Source: an uncultured Latescibacterota bacterium (GTDB taxonomy: Bacteria > Latescibacterota > UBA2968). From it: a stretch of DNA of 64,000 nt. Positions 8,486 to 17,643 of this stretch are shown here, piece by piece (the stretch's first letter is position 1; every line of letters begins with the position of its first letter). The notes below the pieces were generated by a model. It had not been told where the DNA came from and searched no databases. It saw nothing but the letters and a program-made list of their open reading frames with translations. The position numbers and the translations under genes are program-made. The stretch is from NCBI GenBank assembly GCA_951812755.1, contig OX638329.1:1969339-2033338 (forward strand), read 5' to 3'.

Positions 8486-9916
8486 CTAATATCTCCCGAT
8501 GCGTTCGGGACCGGGATCGGCGCATATAACGGTGTGGTCAAAATTTTGTTTTGTAAGTTGGTATTTTAGATCTGCGTGGGATGGGTCTTCCCAGAGGTTG
8601 TGAAATTCATCGGGGTCTTCCCAAAGATCGTAGAGTTCGCCATAGTTTTCGCCGTGATAGACGACGAGTTTGTAGCGGTTGTTGCGCAACGTGGTCGCCC
8701 AACAGGGTTTGTGTTTTTCAGAGGCGTGTGGGGCGAATTTATCGACGACATCGTAGTATTCACAGCGCACAAAGTCGTGGTGCGCGTGCCCGGGATGTTC
8801 GCCCGTGAGAATGGGGATGAGGGATTTGCCGTGTGTCCATTCGAGAGGGATGCGGGCCAGGTCGGCAAGGGTGGGCGCAATGTCTAAGAGCGCGGTGAGG
8901 CCGTCTGCGCGGTGGCCCTGGAGAAAGGTGCCGGGCCACGAGATGATGAGGGGAACCCGCACGAGGGCTTCGTAGAAGCGGCAACCTTTGCCGATGAGGC
9001 CGTGGTCGCCGAGCATTTCGCCGTGGTCACTCGTGAAGATGACGACGGTGTTTTCGCGTTGGCCCGTGCGCTCAAGTGCGTCGAGCATGCGACCGACGTT
9101 TTCGTCGATGAGGGCGATCATGCCGTAGTAAGACGCTTTGTTGTGCTGTTCGCGGTCGCCGGGCGGATTGCCTTCTTTGTCTGCGAAAAAGCGTTTGAGC
9201 CGCGTTTGTGTTTGCTGGTCGCTTTCGCGAAATATTGGCGGGGGCAAGTCGGCGGGATTGTATTTGTGCGTGTCGGGCGCGTCAAAAGGTCCGTGTGGGT
9301 CAAAGGGGTTGACGCTCATGAGATAGGGGCTGTCGTGAGGGGATTCGATAAATTCAATGGCGCGGTCCGCGCACCAGGTGGTCTGGTGATATCGGGGGTT
9401 CATGTCGGGACGGTAGTTGCCATAAGTGCCGTCTTTTTTTGTTTGGAAGACGTCGCCGAGGTCCATGCCCTGTTCGGTGAGCCAGTCGGTGTACTGGTTG
9501 CCGTTTCCGATGCCCTGATTGTGTGAGTGGCTATACCAGAATTTGCGATATCCATCGTCAACGCGTTGTTCTTCGCCGTTCCATGCAGAGGCGAGGTGGA
9601 GTTTGCCCGATAAGCCGCAATCGTATCCGGCATCTGCGAGGCGTTTGGTGATGAGTTGTACGCGTTCATTGGCCGGGAAATAGGCATTGCCATTGCGATT
9701 GCCGTGTACGGTACTGGGATATAGCCCGGTGAGAAAGCTGGAACGACTGGGCGTGCATATTGCGCTTTGGCAGTGGGCGTGTGTAAATGCTACGCCCTCG
9801 GCGCAGAGGCGGTCGAGGTTGGGCGTTTGGATGTGTTCATTGCCGAGGGCGTGGATGGTGTCGTAGCGTTGTTGATCTGTGCAGATCCAGAGGATGTTAG
9901 GGCGTTTTGATGTCAA
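8486..9916 (-). CDS. Type I sulfatase (CTPSR), TTG start
   Basis: 476 residues. NILWICTDQQ gives the first metal ligand (Asp14), C54-T-P-S-R58 is the formylglycine site, and FTSDHGEMLGDHG is the second metal motif; HGKSLIP and a YDLWEDPDE string near the C-terminus are typical of the family. There is no signal peptide, so a cytoplasmic location is likely. The start is TTG at 9916 with GGAG about eight bases upstream; no ATG fits. It lies 12 bp downstream of the next sulfatase gene, in the same operon. Its stop codon lies in the right target-site copy of the MITE-like element. Confidence 0.93.
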   Translation of the reverse strand: MTSKRPNILWICTDQQRYDTIHALGNEHIQTPNLDRLCAEGVAFTHAHCQSAICTPSRSSFLTGLYPSTVHGNRNGNAYFPANERVQLITKRLADAGYDCGLSGKLHLASAWNGEEQRVDDGYRKFWYSHSHNQGIGNGNQYTDWLTEQGMDLGDVFQTKKDGTYGNYRPDMNPRYHQTTWCADRAIEFIESPHDSPYLMSVNPFDPHGPFDAPDTHKYNPADLPPPIFRESDQQTQTRLKRFFADKEGNPPGDREQHNKASYYGMIALIDENVGRMLDALERTGQRENTVVIFTSDHGEMLGDHGLIGKGCRFYEALVRVPLIISWPGTFLQGHRADGLTALLDIAPTLADLARIPLEWTHGKSLIPILTGEHPGHAHHDFVRCEYYDVVDKFAPHASEKHKPCWATTLRNNRYKLVVYHGENYGELYDLWEDPDEFHNLWEDPSHADLKYQLTKQNFDHTVICADPGPERIGRY

Positions 9917-9928
9917 TGGGTGATCTCC

Positions 9929-11350
9929 TCAATCGCGCGCGCCTCTGATAACGCGGCCATTTTCGATCCAGTGATCGCGGTAAAAGCTGATGGGTTCAAA
10001 GGTGTCGTTTAGTGCGTCCATGCGCGTCCGAATCATGTCGCGGTAATGCTGGATTGTTCTGGCATGGTCGGGGTTGTTGGCGAGATTGTGCAATTGCAGA
10101 GGGTCTTCGCGGTGATTGTAGAGGGATTCTCGATGTTTTTCAATGGCATAGGTATATTGTTTGTCGCGCAAAGCACGCCATTCAAAGCCGTCGTCCCAAT
10201 CGACACTGGGACCCATGCCCTGCAAGAATGCAGCCTCGGGTTCTTTTCCATGCTGACCAAATACGCAATGCGAAAGGTCAAAGCCATCGATACCATCGGG
10301 GATATCGACGTCTATAAGTGAGAGCAGCGTGGGCATAATATCGGGTGTGTTGAGGCAGGCATCGCTTTCAGATTTGGGTGCGATGCGATTGGGCCAGCGC
10401 ATGAGAAAGGGGACGCGAGCGGCTTCTTCATAGTAGATGTTTTTCTGAACGCGACCGTGTGCGCCAAACATTTCGCCGTGGTCTGATGTGAAGACGACAA
10501 GGGTGTCGTGCGCGAGGTTGAATCTGTCTATCGCGTCTAAAATTTTGCCCACGTTCCAGTCGAGGTTGGCAGTCATAGCGGCATAGATTCGCTGCCATTC
10601 AACGAGGTTGGGTTTGACGGATTTCATCCACCAATCGCGGTCGAACCATGCGTGCCAGTATTCTCCCGATCCGTCCCGGTAATTTGGCGGCAGATCAAAG
10701 GCCATGTCTTTGAAGTGCATACCCCATTCTTCGGGGACGTTGTCCCAGTTCCAGGGCTGATGAGGTGTGCCATAAGAGACGAAGAGCGCGAAGGGATTTG
10801 GATTTTCGCTCGCGTTTTCGAGATAGGAGATGGCGAGGTCGGTCATGGCATCGGGTTCATAGGCAGGGATGTCGATGCGTTCAAATTTGTCTTCGTAATA
10901 AAATCCCTTGTAATAGCTGTGGTTGAAGTTGTAGGCTGCCCAATAGTGGTCAAATCCCAATCGGTGCGGGCCTGGGGGCACGAATTGATTGGCGGGATTC
11001 TTGTGAAAATCTCCGGCCTGTTTATAAACTTTGCCTTCGGTTGCGTAAATGTGCCATTTGCCGATGTAGGCACAATTTACGCCGTTCCGCGTTAAGGTGC
11101 CGGCAAGTGTTGGCAGATCGGTGCGGGCGCCCAATTCGTTCATGACGTAGCCATTGGTGGTGGGATAACAGCCCGTAAAGAGGGATGCGCGATGCGGGCT
11201 GCATACGGGATAGACCGAGGTGGCGTTGACAAAGTTGATGCCTTCAGATGATAGGCGGTCGATATTGGGGGTGTGGGCGCGGTTGTCGCCCATATAGCCA
11301 CAGGATTGCGGGCGAAGTTGATCGGCGAAGATGTAGAGAAGGTTAGACAC
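9929..11350 (-). CDS. Type I sulfatase (CSPHR), GTG start
   Basis: 473 residues. LLYIFADQLR begins the fold at residue 4 (Asp10), C50-S-P-H-R54 is the formylglycine motif, and FTSDHGEMFGAHG is the second metal motif. There is no leader peptide. The start is GTG at 11350, only 3 bp after the stop of the upstream TIM-barrel gene, so the two are probably translationally coupled. Its divergence from the other two sulfatases in the run argues for different sulfate-ester positions rather than recent duplication (inference). Confidence 0.93.
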   Translation of the reverse strand: MSNLLYIFADQLRPQSCGYMGDNRAHTPNIDRLSSEGINFVNATSVYPVCSPHRASLFTGCYPTTNGYVMNELGARTDLPTLAGTLTRNGVNCAYIGKWHIYATEGKVYKQAGDFHKNPANQFVPPGPHRLGFDHYWAAYNFNHSYYKGFYYEDKFERIDIPAYEPDAMTDLAISYLENASENPNPFALFVSYGTPHQPWNWDNVPEEWGMHFKDMAFDLPPNYRDGSGEYWHAWFDRDWWMKSVKPNLVEWQRIYAAMTANLDWNVGKILDAIDRFNLAHDTLVVFTSDHGEMFGAHGRVQKNIYYEEAARVPFLMRWPNRIAPKSESDACLNTPDIMPTLLSLIDVDIPDGIDGFDLSHCVFGQHGKEPEAAFLQGMGPSVDWDDGFEWRALRDKQYTYAIEKHRESLYNHREDPLQLHNLANNPDHARTIQHYRDMIRTRMDALNDTFEPISFYRDHWIENGRVIRGARD

Positions 11351-11353
11351 AGA

Positions 11354-12190
11354 TTACGCGCTTTCGTGTTCTGCCCGCATTGCGTTGAAGAAGCGCACAT
11401 CGATCCGCGCCAGGTCAATTACGGTTTCTATTGGCTCGCCGCTGTATTCGCTGTGGAAACTCACGGGGCCTTCAAAGTTCAATTGATCGAGTGTTTTTAC
11501 GACTGCGGGCCAATCGCCAAATCCCTGTCCCAGTCGCATTGTTCCACCCGTGGGTGTACCCTGTACGGTTCGTCCCAGAGGTCGCTGGCGAATTAAGTCT
11601 TTAAATGCCAGGACTGAGAGGTACTCGCGCACGATATCCAGTGCCATTTCTATGGGTTCGCCACATATTGACAGGTGTCCTGGGTCGGAAAATACGCCGA
11701 TGTGTTCGGGGTTGAATCCCCTGACCACGTTCATGACGGCACATGAATTTAATCCCATCGATTTGCCCGAATGGTTGTGTACCACGGTTTTTACGCCGTG
11801 TTTTTCCGACAATTTCTCAAAGCCTTCCATCCAGCCCCGGATTTCATCCAGTTGATCCCAGTAGTGTTTCTGATCTGACCAGTGCCAGTAGCCGAGTTTC
11901 ACATGTGCCACACCGGCTTCGCCAAGCGCGCCGTAATAACGCTCGGTGTAATCCATATCCGGGCGATTAAAATCACCGGGAGCTGTTACGAGTGGAATGC
12001 ACAGCCCCGCTGCTTCAAACTGTTTGGCAGCTTCGGGCAGTGCTTTGTCGATATTGTCTGGATTTACCGGATATCCCTCTCGCACACACAAATCCGCGCC
12101 CTGTACGCCTACCGATTGGAGAGCGTCGATGATTTCGGGAACGTCCATGCCTTCGAGGTGTTTTGTGAACATGATGTACGTGAGCTTCAT
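11354..12190 (-). CDS. Sugar phosphate isomerase/epimerase-like TIM barrel
   Basis: 278 residues of the AP-endonuclease-2/xylose-isomerase-like TIM-barrel family. Metal-site segments are visible: VKTVVHNHSG (second His), FSDPGHL (Asp-x-x-His) and SFHSEYSG (C-terminal Glu). Members isomerise or epimerise sugars or inositols with a divalent metal; the exact substrate cannot be read off. I start at the ATG at 12190, which has AAAGGA eight bases upstream, rather than at 12220. It is the first gene of the minus-strand run with the three sulfatases, fitting breakdown of a desulfated sugar. Confidence 0.88.
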   Translation of the reverse strand: MKLTYIMFTKHLEGMDVPEIIDALQSVGVQGADLCVREGYPVNPDNIDKALPEAAKQFEAAGLCIPLVTAPGDFNRPDMDYTERYYGALGEAGVAHVKLGYWHWSDQKHYWDQLDEIRGWMEGFEKLSEKHGVKTVVHNHSGKSMGLNSCAVMNVVRGFNPEHIGVFSDPGHLSICGEPIEMALDIVREYLSVLAFKDLIRQRPLGRTVQGTPTGGTMRLGQGFGDWPAVVKTLDQLNFEGPVSFHSEYSGEPIETVIDLARIDVRFFNAMRAEHESA

Positions 12191-12283
12191 TTTCTTTCCT
12201 TTCTCTGGTGTCGTTTGCATTTATGAGCACTTCAGGATACGCAATTGTGCGTCTAAAATCAATGGTGATGCGAAGCACAAATC

Positions 12284-12340
12284 TTGACATGCTGCGAAAT
12301 ATGTATATATTGTCGTCAAAATGTTGTGAAAAATGACGAC
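12284..12340 (+). promoter_or_regulatory. Strong sigma-70 promoter with a downstream operator-like inverted repeat
   Basis: A consensus TTGACA (12284-12289) and TATATT (12306-12311) are 16 bp apart, ending 40 bp before the ATG at 12352. Over the expected transcription start lies an inverted repeat GTCGTCA (12312-12318) / TGACGAC (12334-12340) with a 15-bp spacer, the geometry of a repressor site. No regulator is adjacent; autoregulation is a guess. Confidence 0.6.
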
Positions 12341-12351
12341 GAGATAGTCAA

Positions 12352-13503
12352 ATGACAATTCCACGTATTTTTGAGGCACCCAAAAAAAGTTTTTTTCTTT
12401 TGGGTCCGCGCGGCGTTGGAAAAAGCACGTATTTGCGAATCGCTTTTCCCAATGCTTACGTCATCAATTTGCTCGCCGAAGATATTTACCAGCGCCTGCT
12501 TGCAAATCCGGGCCTCCTGTCTGCAGAACTTCGGGCTGTGCCCGGCGACCGCTGGGTGGTTTTGGACGAAATACAGAGATTGCCTGCGTTGCTCAATGAA
12601 GTACACCGTTTTATTGAGGAAAAGGGGCTGCGCTTTGTGTTGTGTGGATCGAGTGCGAGAAAACTCAAACGGGCAGGTGTCAACCTGCTTGCTGGTCGTG
12701 CCCTGTATCGCGCAATGCATCCCTTTATTTCCGAGGAATTGGGAGAACAATTCGTTCTCGACGATGCTTTGCAACACGGTTTGTTACCCATTGTATGGGA
12801 TTCAGAAGACAGAGCAGAGACGCTGACTGCCTATACACAGATGTATCTCAAAGAAGAGATTCAAGCTGAGGCTCTGGTGCGCAATCTTCCGGGATTCGCG
12901 CGTTTTCTGCCGATTGCAGCGCTTTTTCACGGGCAAACCCTGAATGTGACCAATATTGCCAGAGAAGCTCAGGTTGCGCGCACGACTGTGACGGGTTATC
13001 TGGATATCCTGGAGGAAACGCTTCTCTGCTTTCAACTTCCGGCTTATGAAACCAGATTGCGCGTGCGCGAACGCAAATTGCCCAAATGGTACTGGTGTGA
13101 TCCCGGTATTGTGCGCGCAATGAAGAAGGTCACGACGTCCCCAACACCAGAGGAACGCGGTGCCCTGTTCGAAGGGCTGATTGCACAGTTGATTCGATCC
13201 TACAAAGACTATCGCAATTTGTGTGACGAATACTTCTACTGGGCAACAGCTGCACAGACTCAAACAGAAGTCGATTTCCTGCTCAAACGCGCGGGAGAAT
13301 TTGTCGCTATTGAGGTCAAGTCCGGTGGCACATTTTCAGAAGCCTGGTGCAAGGGATTGAGAGCGCTGTCCGACCTGAAGGGTTTGTGCAGACGCATTGT
13401 CGTCTATCCCGAAGGGCCTGAATTGCAAACTGTAGATGGTATTGAGATTCTTCCTTTTTCACAGTTCTCCAACCTGCTGGCCACCGATGCGCTGTGGCCC
13501 TAA
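12352..13503 (+). CDS. AAA_14/DUF4143 family ATPase with nuclease-like C-terminus
   Basis: 383 residues. Walker A GPRGVGKS (18-25), Walker B VVLDE (69-73) and a sensor-like LCGSSARKLK (98-107) form an AAA_14 domain. A winged-helix-like segment lies near 195-220 and DUF4143 is C-terminal. The last part carries a PD-(D/E)xK-like pattern: E274 in LFEG, D308 in EVDF and E321-V-K323. The family is widespread and uncharacterised, sometimes thought to be defence-related or toxin-like. It has its own strong promoter and stands alone, with the RND gene starting 24 bp downstream. Function: not established. Confidence 0.9.
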   Translation: MTIPRIFEAPKKSFFLLGPRGVGKSTYLRIAFPNAYVINLLAEDIYQRLLANPGLLSAELRAVPGDRWVVLDEIQRLPALLNEVHRFIEEKGLRFVLCGSSARKLKRAGVNLLAGRALYRAMHPFISEELGEQFVLDDALQHGLLPIVWDSEDRAETLTAYTQMYLKEEIQAEALVRNLPGFARFLPIAALFHGQTLNVTNIAREAQVARTTVTGYLDILEETLLCFQLPAYETRLRVRERKLPKWYWCDPGIVRAMKKVTTSPTPEERGALFEGLIAQLIRSYKDYRNLCDEYFYWATAAQTQTEVDFLLKRAGEFVAIEVKSGGTFSEAWCKGLRALSDLKGLCRRIVVYPEGPELQTVDGIEILPFSQFSNLLATDALWP

Positions 13504-13527
13504 CCTCTTTCGCTAAAAAAATAAGCC

Positions 13528-16500
13528 ATGAAACTCAGTCGTTTTGCCATTTTTAAACCCATCAGTACGATTATGATCGCACTTAGTCTTGTGGTGATGG
13601 GTTTTATTTCCCTGTTCAAGTTGCCGCTCGAATATTTGCCCAGCGTGACGTTCCCAGTTCTTTTTGTGTCTATCCGGTATCCTTCTTCGTCTCCCGAGGA
13701 AATCGAACGGTTTATCACGCGGCCAATTGAAGAGATATTGGGCACTATGCCCGGCATTGAAAATATGGGATCCACATCCAATGAGTCTTCTTCGACTATT
13801 CGCCTGGAATTTGCAATGGATGCGGATATGGATCTCGTTGGCATTCATTTGCGCGACAGGCTCGATCAGGTTCGCGCAGATTTGCCCGAAGACGTGGATT
13901 ATATTGGTATTAAAAGTTTCGATACCGAAGATATTCCGGCTCTCGAATATACTGTTTCGTGGCTCGGTGAAGATCCCGAGGATCTCCTCGCGGTCTATAA
14001 CCAGCACCTGTTGCCGAGATTGCAGCGGCTCGATGGTGTGGCAAGTGTTGAATTAAGAGGGTTACAGCAAAAGGATCTCCTCGTCGAAGTCGATCAGAGG
14101 GCTATGACAGCGCACAAACTGGATTTTCGCACCATCAATCGCGCGTTGCGCAGAAATAATATCAATATCTCGGCGGGTTATGTCACCGATGGCGACAGGC
14201 GATTTGCTGTGCGAAGTGTGGGCGAGTTTGAGACCGTTGACCAGATTCGCAATTTGCCCATTCGCCCAAATTTGACGCTGTCCGACGTTGCATCGGTTAC
14301 TTATGATTATCCCCCCGCTCGTCGATTTGATCGCCTCGATGGCATACCTTCTCTTTATCTTTCTGTGCATAAATCTTCAACGGCAAATATGGTCGATGTT
14401 TGCAAGCGTGCCCGCGAAGAACTCGTCCTCATCAATGAGGAGGTTGGCAAAGATAATCTTCGAATGCTTCTGGTTCGCGACCAGTCAACTGCTGTTATTG
14501 CCAGTATAACCAGTCTCAGCCAATCGGCGATTATGGGTGGTCTCTTAGCCGTTATTGCCATTTTCATTTTTCTCCGCAACTTCCGCAGTACGCTCATCAT
14601 TGGCTCCGCCATTCCAATTAGTGCGCTCACGGTGTTTCTCATGATGTATTTTCTGCGGCAATCGGGCACTGATATCACCTTGAATTTGATTTCGATGATG
14701 GGGCTGATGGTCGCTATTGGGATGCTTGTGGATCCCGCTGTTGTGGCTCTGGAGAATATCTTCCGCAAATGTTTTGATGAAGGTCAGGGTGCCACACAGG
14801 CAGCTCTTGAGGGCAGCGAGGAAATTGGTCTCCCGGTTCTGGCTGCTACGCTTACTACTGTGTGTGTATTTGTTCCGGTCATTTTTGTGACTGATTCGAG
14901 TACTTCGCTCTTTATGCGGCAATTCTCTGTGACGGTTGTCGTGTCTGTTATTGCGTCGTTTTGTGTCGCGCTTTCCCTGATCCCGTTGGCTGCATCCCGC
15001 GCCTTCAATGATGGAGGGCAGACGCTTGATCGCATTCTCAAAAGTATTTTGGTGCTCGCGGCCATTGTCGGGGTGGTTGCGTATATATATTATACGGATT
15101 TCAGTAAAGTTGATTACGCGGCTCTGTGGGACGCAATTGCGAGTACTATCGCTGCTCTGCCTTTGTTTGCCAAAATTGGTTTTCCCGCCGCCATTGCCCT
15201 GACGGTTTTTTTGTATTTCCGTTATCGCGCCATTGGTGCCAAAGCCTTCTACGCAAGGGTGGTCGCCAATACGCTGCACTACCGCTGGGCAACACTATCC
15301 GCTGCCTGCGTTCTTCTTTTTTTGGGCAATCACATATACGGTAAAATAGAACAAGAACCCTTCCGCTATCAACCTACGCGCGCGATCAGGCTGACGGTTG
15401 AGATGCCTCGTACGTACGATTTGGAGCAGGCGAGTAATACTTTCAAAATAGCCGAAGATATGCTCATTCCTCTGAAAGAGGAACTCGACATAGAGGCTAT
15501 TGCGACGAAGTTCAATACGGGTAATCGCCAGGGAAAGAGAAACGCACTTTTGACCATTTATCTCACGCCTGCAGAAGAGAGCAAACTGACGACAGACGAA
15601 GTGCAGAGCAAGGTCATAGCGCTTCTTCCGAAGGATATTCCCGGTGTGCGTTTCAGGTCTCGTGGGGGCAAGTCAGGCGGGACTGCGGGGGTGGGTGTTG
15701 AACTCAAAGGGCGCAAGCAGGAAATTTTGGCGGTTCTGGCCGAGGATATTGAAACGAGTATGCAGGGGATGCCCGGCGTTCACGAGATCGAAACCAGCCT
15801 TGAGACGGGTATGGAAGAGATTCGCGTGGTTGTAAATCGCGAACGGGCGCAGCGGTATGGTATTTCTCCGCGCGATATTGCTACTAATATCGCTTCGGCA
15901 CTCGGGTCGCGCGGGGCGTCACACTTTAAAACACCCGAGGGCGAAATCGATATTACCGTTCAACTCCGCGAAGAAGATCGCGCCACACTCGAGCAGATCA
16001 AAACAACGGAGTTTGAAAGCGATAAGGGTGGGATGGTTACTTTCTCGAGTCTGGCGGATTTCAATCTCATACAAGGGCCCAATGCCATCTCCCGCGAAGA
16101 CCGCATGCCCACGCTAACAGTTTTTGCCAATACAGAGCAAAAAGCAGTATTCAGCGTGGGGCAGATTATGAAAGCGCGCATGGAAAGCGTGCCCTTGCCC
16201 AAGGGATATACTTATCAAATGGACCGCCGCTTCAAGTCTATGAATGCCGAACAGGCGCAGGATTTTGAGACGATGATTTTCGCGTTGATTCTCATTTATA
16301 TTATTATGGCTTCGCTCTTTGAATCCTATGTCCATCCGCTCACCATTATGTTCTGTATTTTCTTTGCATTCATTGGCGTCGCGCTCGGTCTCTATACTTT
16401 TAAGATCGCTATGGATAGCAATGCGAAGTACGGCCTTCTGGTGCTTTTTGGCATTGTGGTGAACAACGGCATTGTTCTGGTCGATCATATCAACAGATAC

Positions 16501-16797
16501 CGAAAACAAGGGCTTGTTCGCCGCGAGGCTATTATTCGCGGTGGGCAAGATCGCTTGCGTCCGATTATGATGACGGCCACCACCACCATTATCGGCCTGA
16601 TGCCACTGGTTATTCCGATGCTTTTTGGCCATGCCGAAGGCACAGCCCGCCGCTGGGGTCCTATCGGCCTGGTTGTGGTATCGGGATTGTCCATTTCAAC
16701 AATTCTGACGCTTGTTCTTCTGCCCACAATGTATTCGCTTATGGATGACCTCTCCCAATTTGCCAAGCGCGTTGTCGCAGTGGCTCGTGCGCGGTAG
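13528..16797 (+). CDS. RND-family efflux permease (AcrB/HAE-like) with extended central region
   Basis: 1,089 residues, within the family range. The layout is one N-terminal membrane helix (8-30), a large periplasmic domain, helices 2-6 (about 330-490), a second periplasmic domain and six C-terminal helices (about 920-1075). TM4 has GMLVDPAVVALEN, where many pumps have an Asp-Asp or Asp-Asn pair; the first Asp of the proton relay is kept and the second position is Pro. Between TM6 and TM7 (about 505-600) there are extra hydrophobic stretches not usual in AcrB. No membrane-fusion protein or TolC gene is adjacent, so partners must be elsewhere. It is a proton-driven exporter of unknown substrate. 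Confidence 0.92.
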   Translation: MKLSRFAIFKPISTIMIALSLVVMGFISLFKLPLEYLPSVTFPVLFVSIRYPSSSPEEIERFITRPIEEILGTMPGIENMGSTSNESSSTIRLEFAMDADMDLVGIHLRDRLDQVRADLPEDVDYIGIKSFDTEDIPALEYTVSWLGEDPEDLLAVYNQHLLPRLQRLDGVASVELRGLQQKDLLVEVDQRAMTAHKLDFRTINRALRRNNINISAGYVTDGDRRFAVRSVGEFETVDQIRNLPIRPNLTLSDVASVTYDYPPARRFDRLDGIPSLYLSVHKSSTANMVDVCKRAREELVLINEEVGKDNLRMLLVRDQSTAVIASITSLSQSAIMGGLLAVIAIFIFLRNFRSTLIIGSAIPISALTVFLMMYFLRQSGTDITLNLISMMGLMVAIGMLVDPAVVALENIFRKCFDEGQGATQAALEGSEEIGLPVLAATLTTVCVFVPVIFVTDSSTSLFMRQFSVTVVVSVIASFCVALSLIPLAASRAFNDGGQTLDRILKSILVLAAIVGVVAYIYYTDFSKVDYAALWDAIASTIAALPLFAKIGFPAAIALTVFLYFRYRAIGAKAFYARVVANTLHYRWATLSAACVLLFLGNHIYGKIEQEPFRYQPTRAIRLTVEMPRTYDLEQASNTFKIAEDMLIPLKEELDIEAIATKFNTGNRQGKRNALLTIYLTPAEESKLTTDEVQSKVIALLPKDIPGVRFRSRGGKSGGTAGVGVELKGRKQEILAVLAEDIETSMQGMPGVHEIETSLETGMEEIRVVVNRERAQRYGISPRDIATNIASALGSRGASHFKTPEGEIDITVQLREEDRATLEQIKTTEFESDKGGMVTFSSLADFNLIQGPNAISREDRMPTLTVFANTEQKAVFSVGQIMKARMESVPLPKGYTYQMDRRFKSMNAEQAQDFETMIFALILIYIIMASLFESYVHPLTIMFCIFFAFIGVALGLYTFKIAMDSNAKYGLLVLFGIVVNNGIVLVDHINRYRKQGLVRREAIIRGGQDRLRPIMMTATTTIIGLMPLVIPMLFGHAEGTARRWGPIGLVVVSGLSISTILTLVLLPTMYSLMDDLSQFAKRVVAVARAR

Positions 16798-16800
16798 AAT

Positions 16801-17097
16801 TCACAGCCCAATCTCCTCCTTGATCGAGGACCAGGCTTTTCCTCCACCAGCATCCAATTCCCGTTCTGCCTCAGCAATGTCTTTCAGGACTTCCGGCTCT
16901 AAATTTAGCAAAGCAGTTTCACGCCATTCGGCGAGAAAAGTCGAAAGTTCTGCGGCATCTTTTTTCTTTTTTGATATCTGTGTTACCAGCGTGAGCAATT
17001 GCGCGAAAAACTCGACGAGTTCCTCGGTTTCCAACCGCTTGAGCCAATCAAAAGACTTTGAAGGCGCAACAGATTTGACGAGTAATTGGTCATTCAT
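16801..17097 (-). CDS. Small uncharacterised protein (98 aa)
   Basis: Not recognised. 98 residues, charged and apparently all-helical: a WLKRLETEELVEFFAQLL segment, a lysine run (KKKKD), then helices rich in Glu and Ala. I start at the ATG at 17097; a longer frame to 17160 would overlap the next gene. The ribosome site is weak. It is the last of five very small minus-strand genes (18144 down to 16801) and ends 3 bp from the convergent RND gene. Confidence 0.55.
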   Translation of the reverse strand: MNDQLLVKSVAPSKSFDWLKRLETEELVEFFAQLLTLVTQISKKKKDAAELSTFLAEWRETALLNLEPEVLKDIAEAERELDAGGGKAWSSIKEEIGL

Positions 17098-17114
17098 GTC
17101 TTTATTTTCGCTTC

Positions 17115-17336
17115 TTACGGTCCTGTTGGCTTGCCCAGTCGCCGTTGTTCTGCTTCCCATCTTAGCGCGGCTTCTCGGGTGGTGCGAAAACCGACCTGGA
17201 CAATGTGGCCTCTGCTCCAGCCGGTTTTTCGCTGATGCTCAGCTTCGCGGCGATCAATATCTCTGGTGATGCCCGTGTGGACAATGCGATTGCCCAACTT
17301 AAAGTGGTATTTGTAAGTGGTTCTGCTGGTCGCCAT
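17115..17336 (-). CDS. Small GIY-YIG-like protein
   Basis: 73 residues. YKYHF then NRIVHTGITRDIDRREAEHQ resembles the GIY and YIG halves of the GIY-YIG nuclease core, with the conserved Arg in DIDRRE. The rest of the nuclease domain, including a clear catalytic Glu, is missing or very short, so nuclease activity is doubtful. The C-terminus (TTREAALRWEAEQRRLG) recurs, as I recall, in a family of tiny proteins of unknown role. It lies 3 bp from the 86-aa gene upstream. Confidence 0.6.
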   Translation of the reverse strand: MATSRTTYKYHFKLGNRIVHTGITRDIDRREAEHQRKTGWSRGHIVQVGFRTTREAALRWEAEQRRLGKPTGP

Positions 17337-17339
17337 GTT

Positions 17340-17600
17340 TTAGACCTCCTCAATAAATTCCTCGCTCAAAAGGATACAGTATTCCACGAATTTTTCGCAG
17401 TCCAGCAATGCGCGAGTCGCCGTAGCTATCCATATCAATAGCCTATTGACTTCGTTGTCATGATTACTTTCGGATAAGTTTTTGAAATTCGCATTCATCG
17501 CAACTTTTTCATCTGCCAACAACAAAGTAAGCAGTTGGTAAAGGTCACGGCGATAAGAAGGAATGTTTATGATCGGGGATTCGTCTCTGTCTCTGGTCAT
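17340..17600 (-). CDS. Small uncharacterised protein (86 aa)
   Basis: Not recognised. 86 residues with a mainly helical pattern: DLYQLLTLLLADEKVAM, then a second amphipathic stretch LLIWIATATRALLDCEKFVEYCILLSEEF, too polar for a clear membrane helix. It sits between the GIY-YIG-like gene (3 bp downstream) and the 79-aa family protein (43 bp upstream), same strand, and is probably cotranscribed. Confidence 0.5.
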   Translation of the reverse strand: MTRDRDESPIINIPSYRRDLYQLLTLLLADEKVAMNANFKNLSESNHDNEVNRLLIWIATATRALLDCEKFVEYCILLSEEFIEEV

Positions 17601-17643
17601 TCTTCATTTTTTTATTAGATGGGATCAGTTATTGAATACTGAG

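Noticed and set aside
17115-17336. Considered as an active GIY-YIG homing endonuclease
   Set aside because: At 73 residues it is too short and lacks the rest of the catalytic domain; only a resemblance is claimed.
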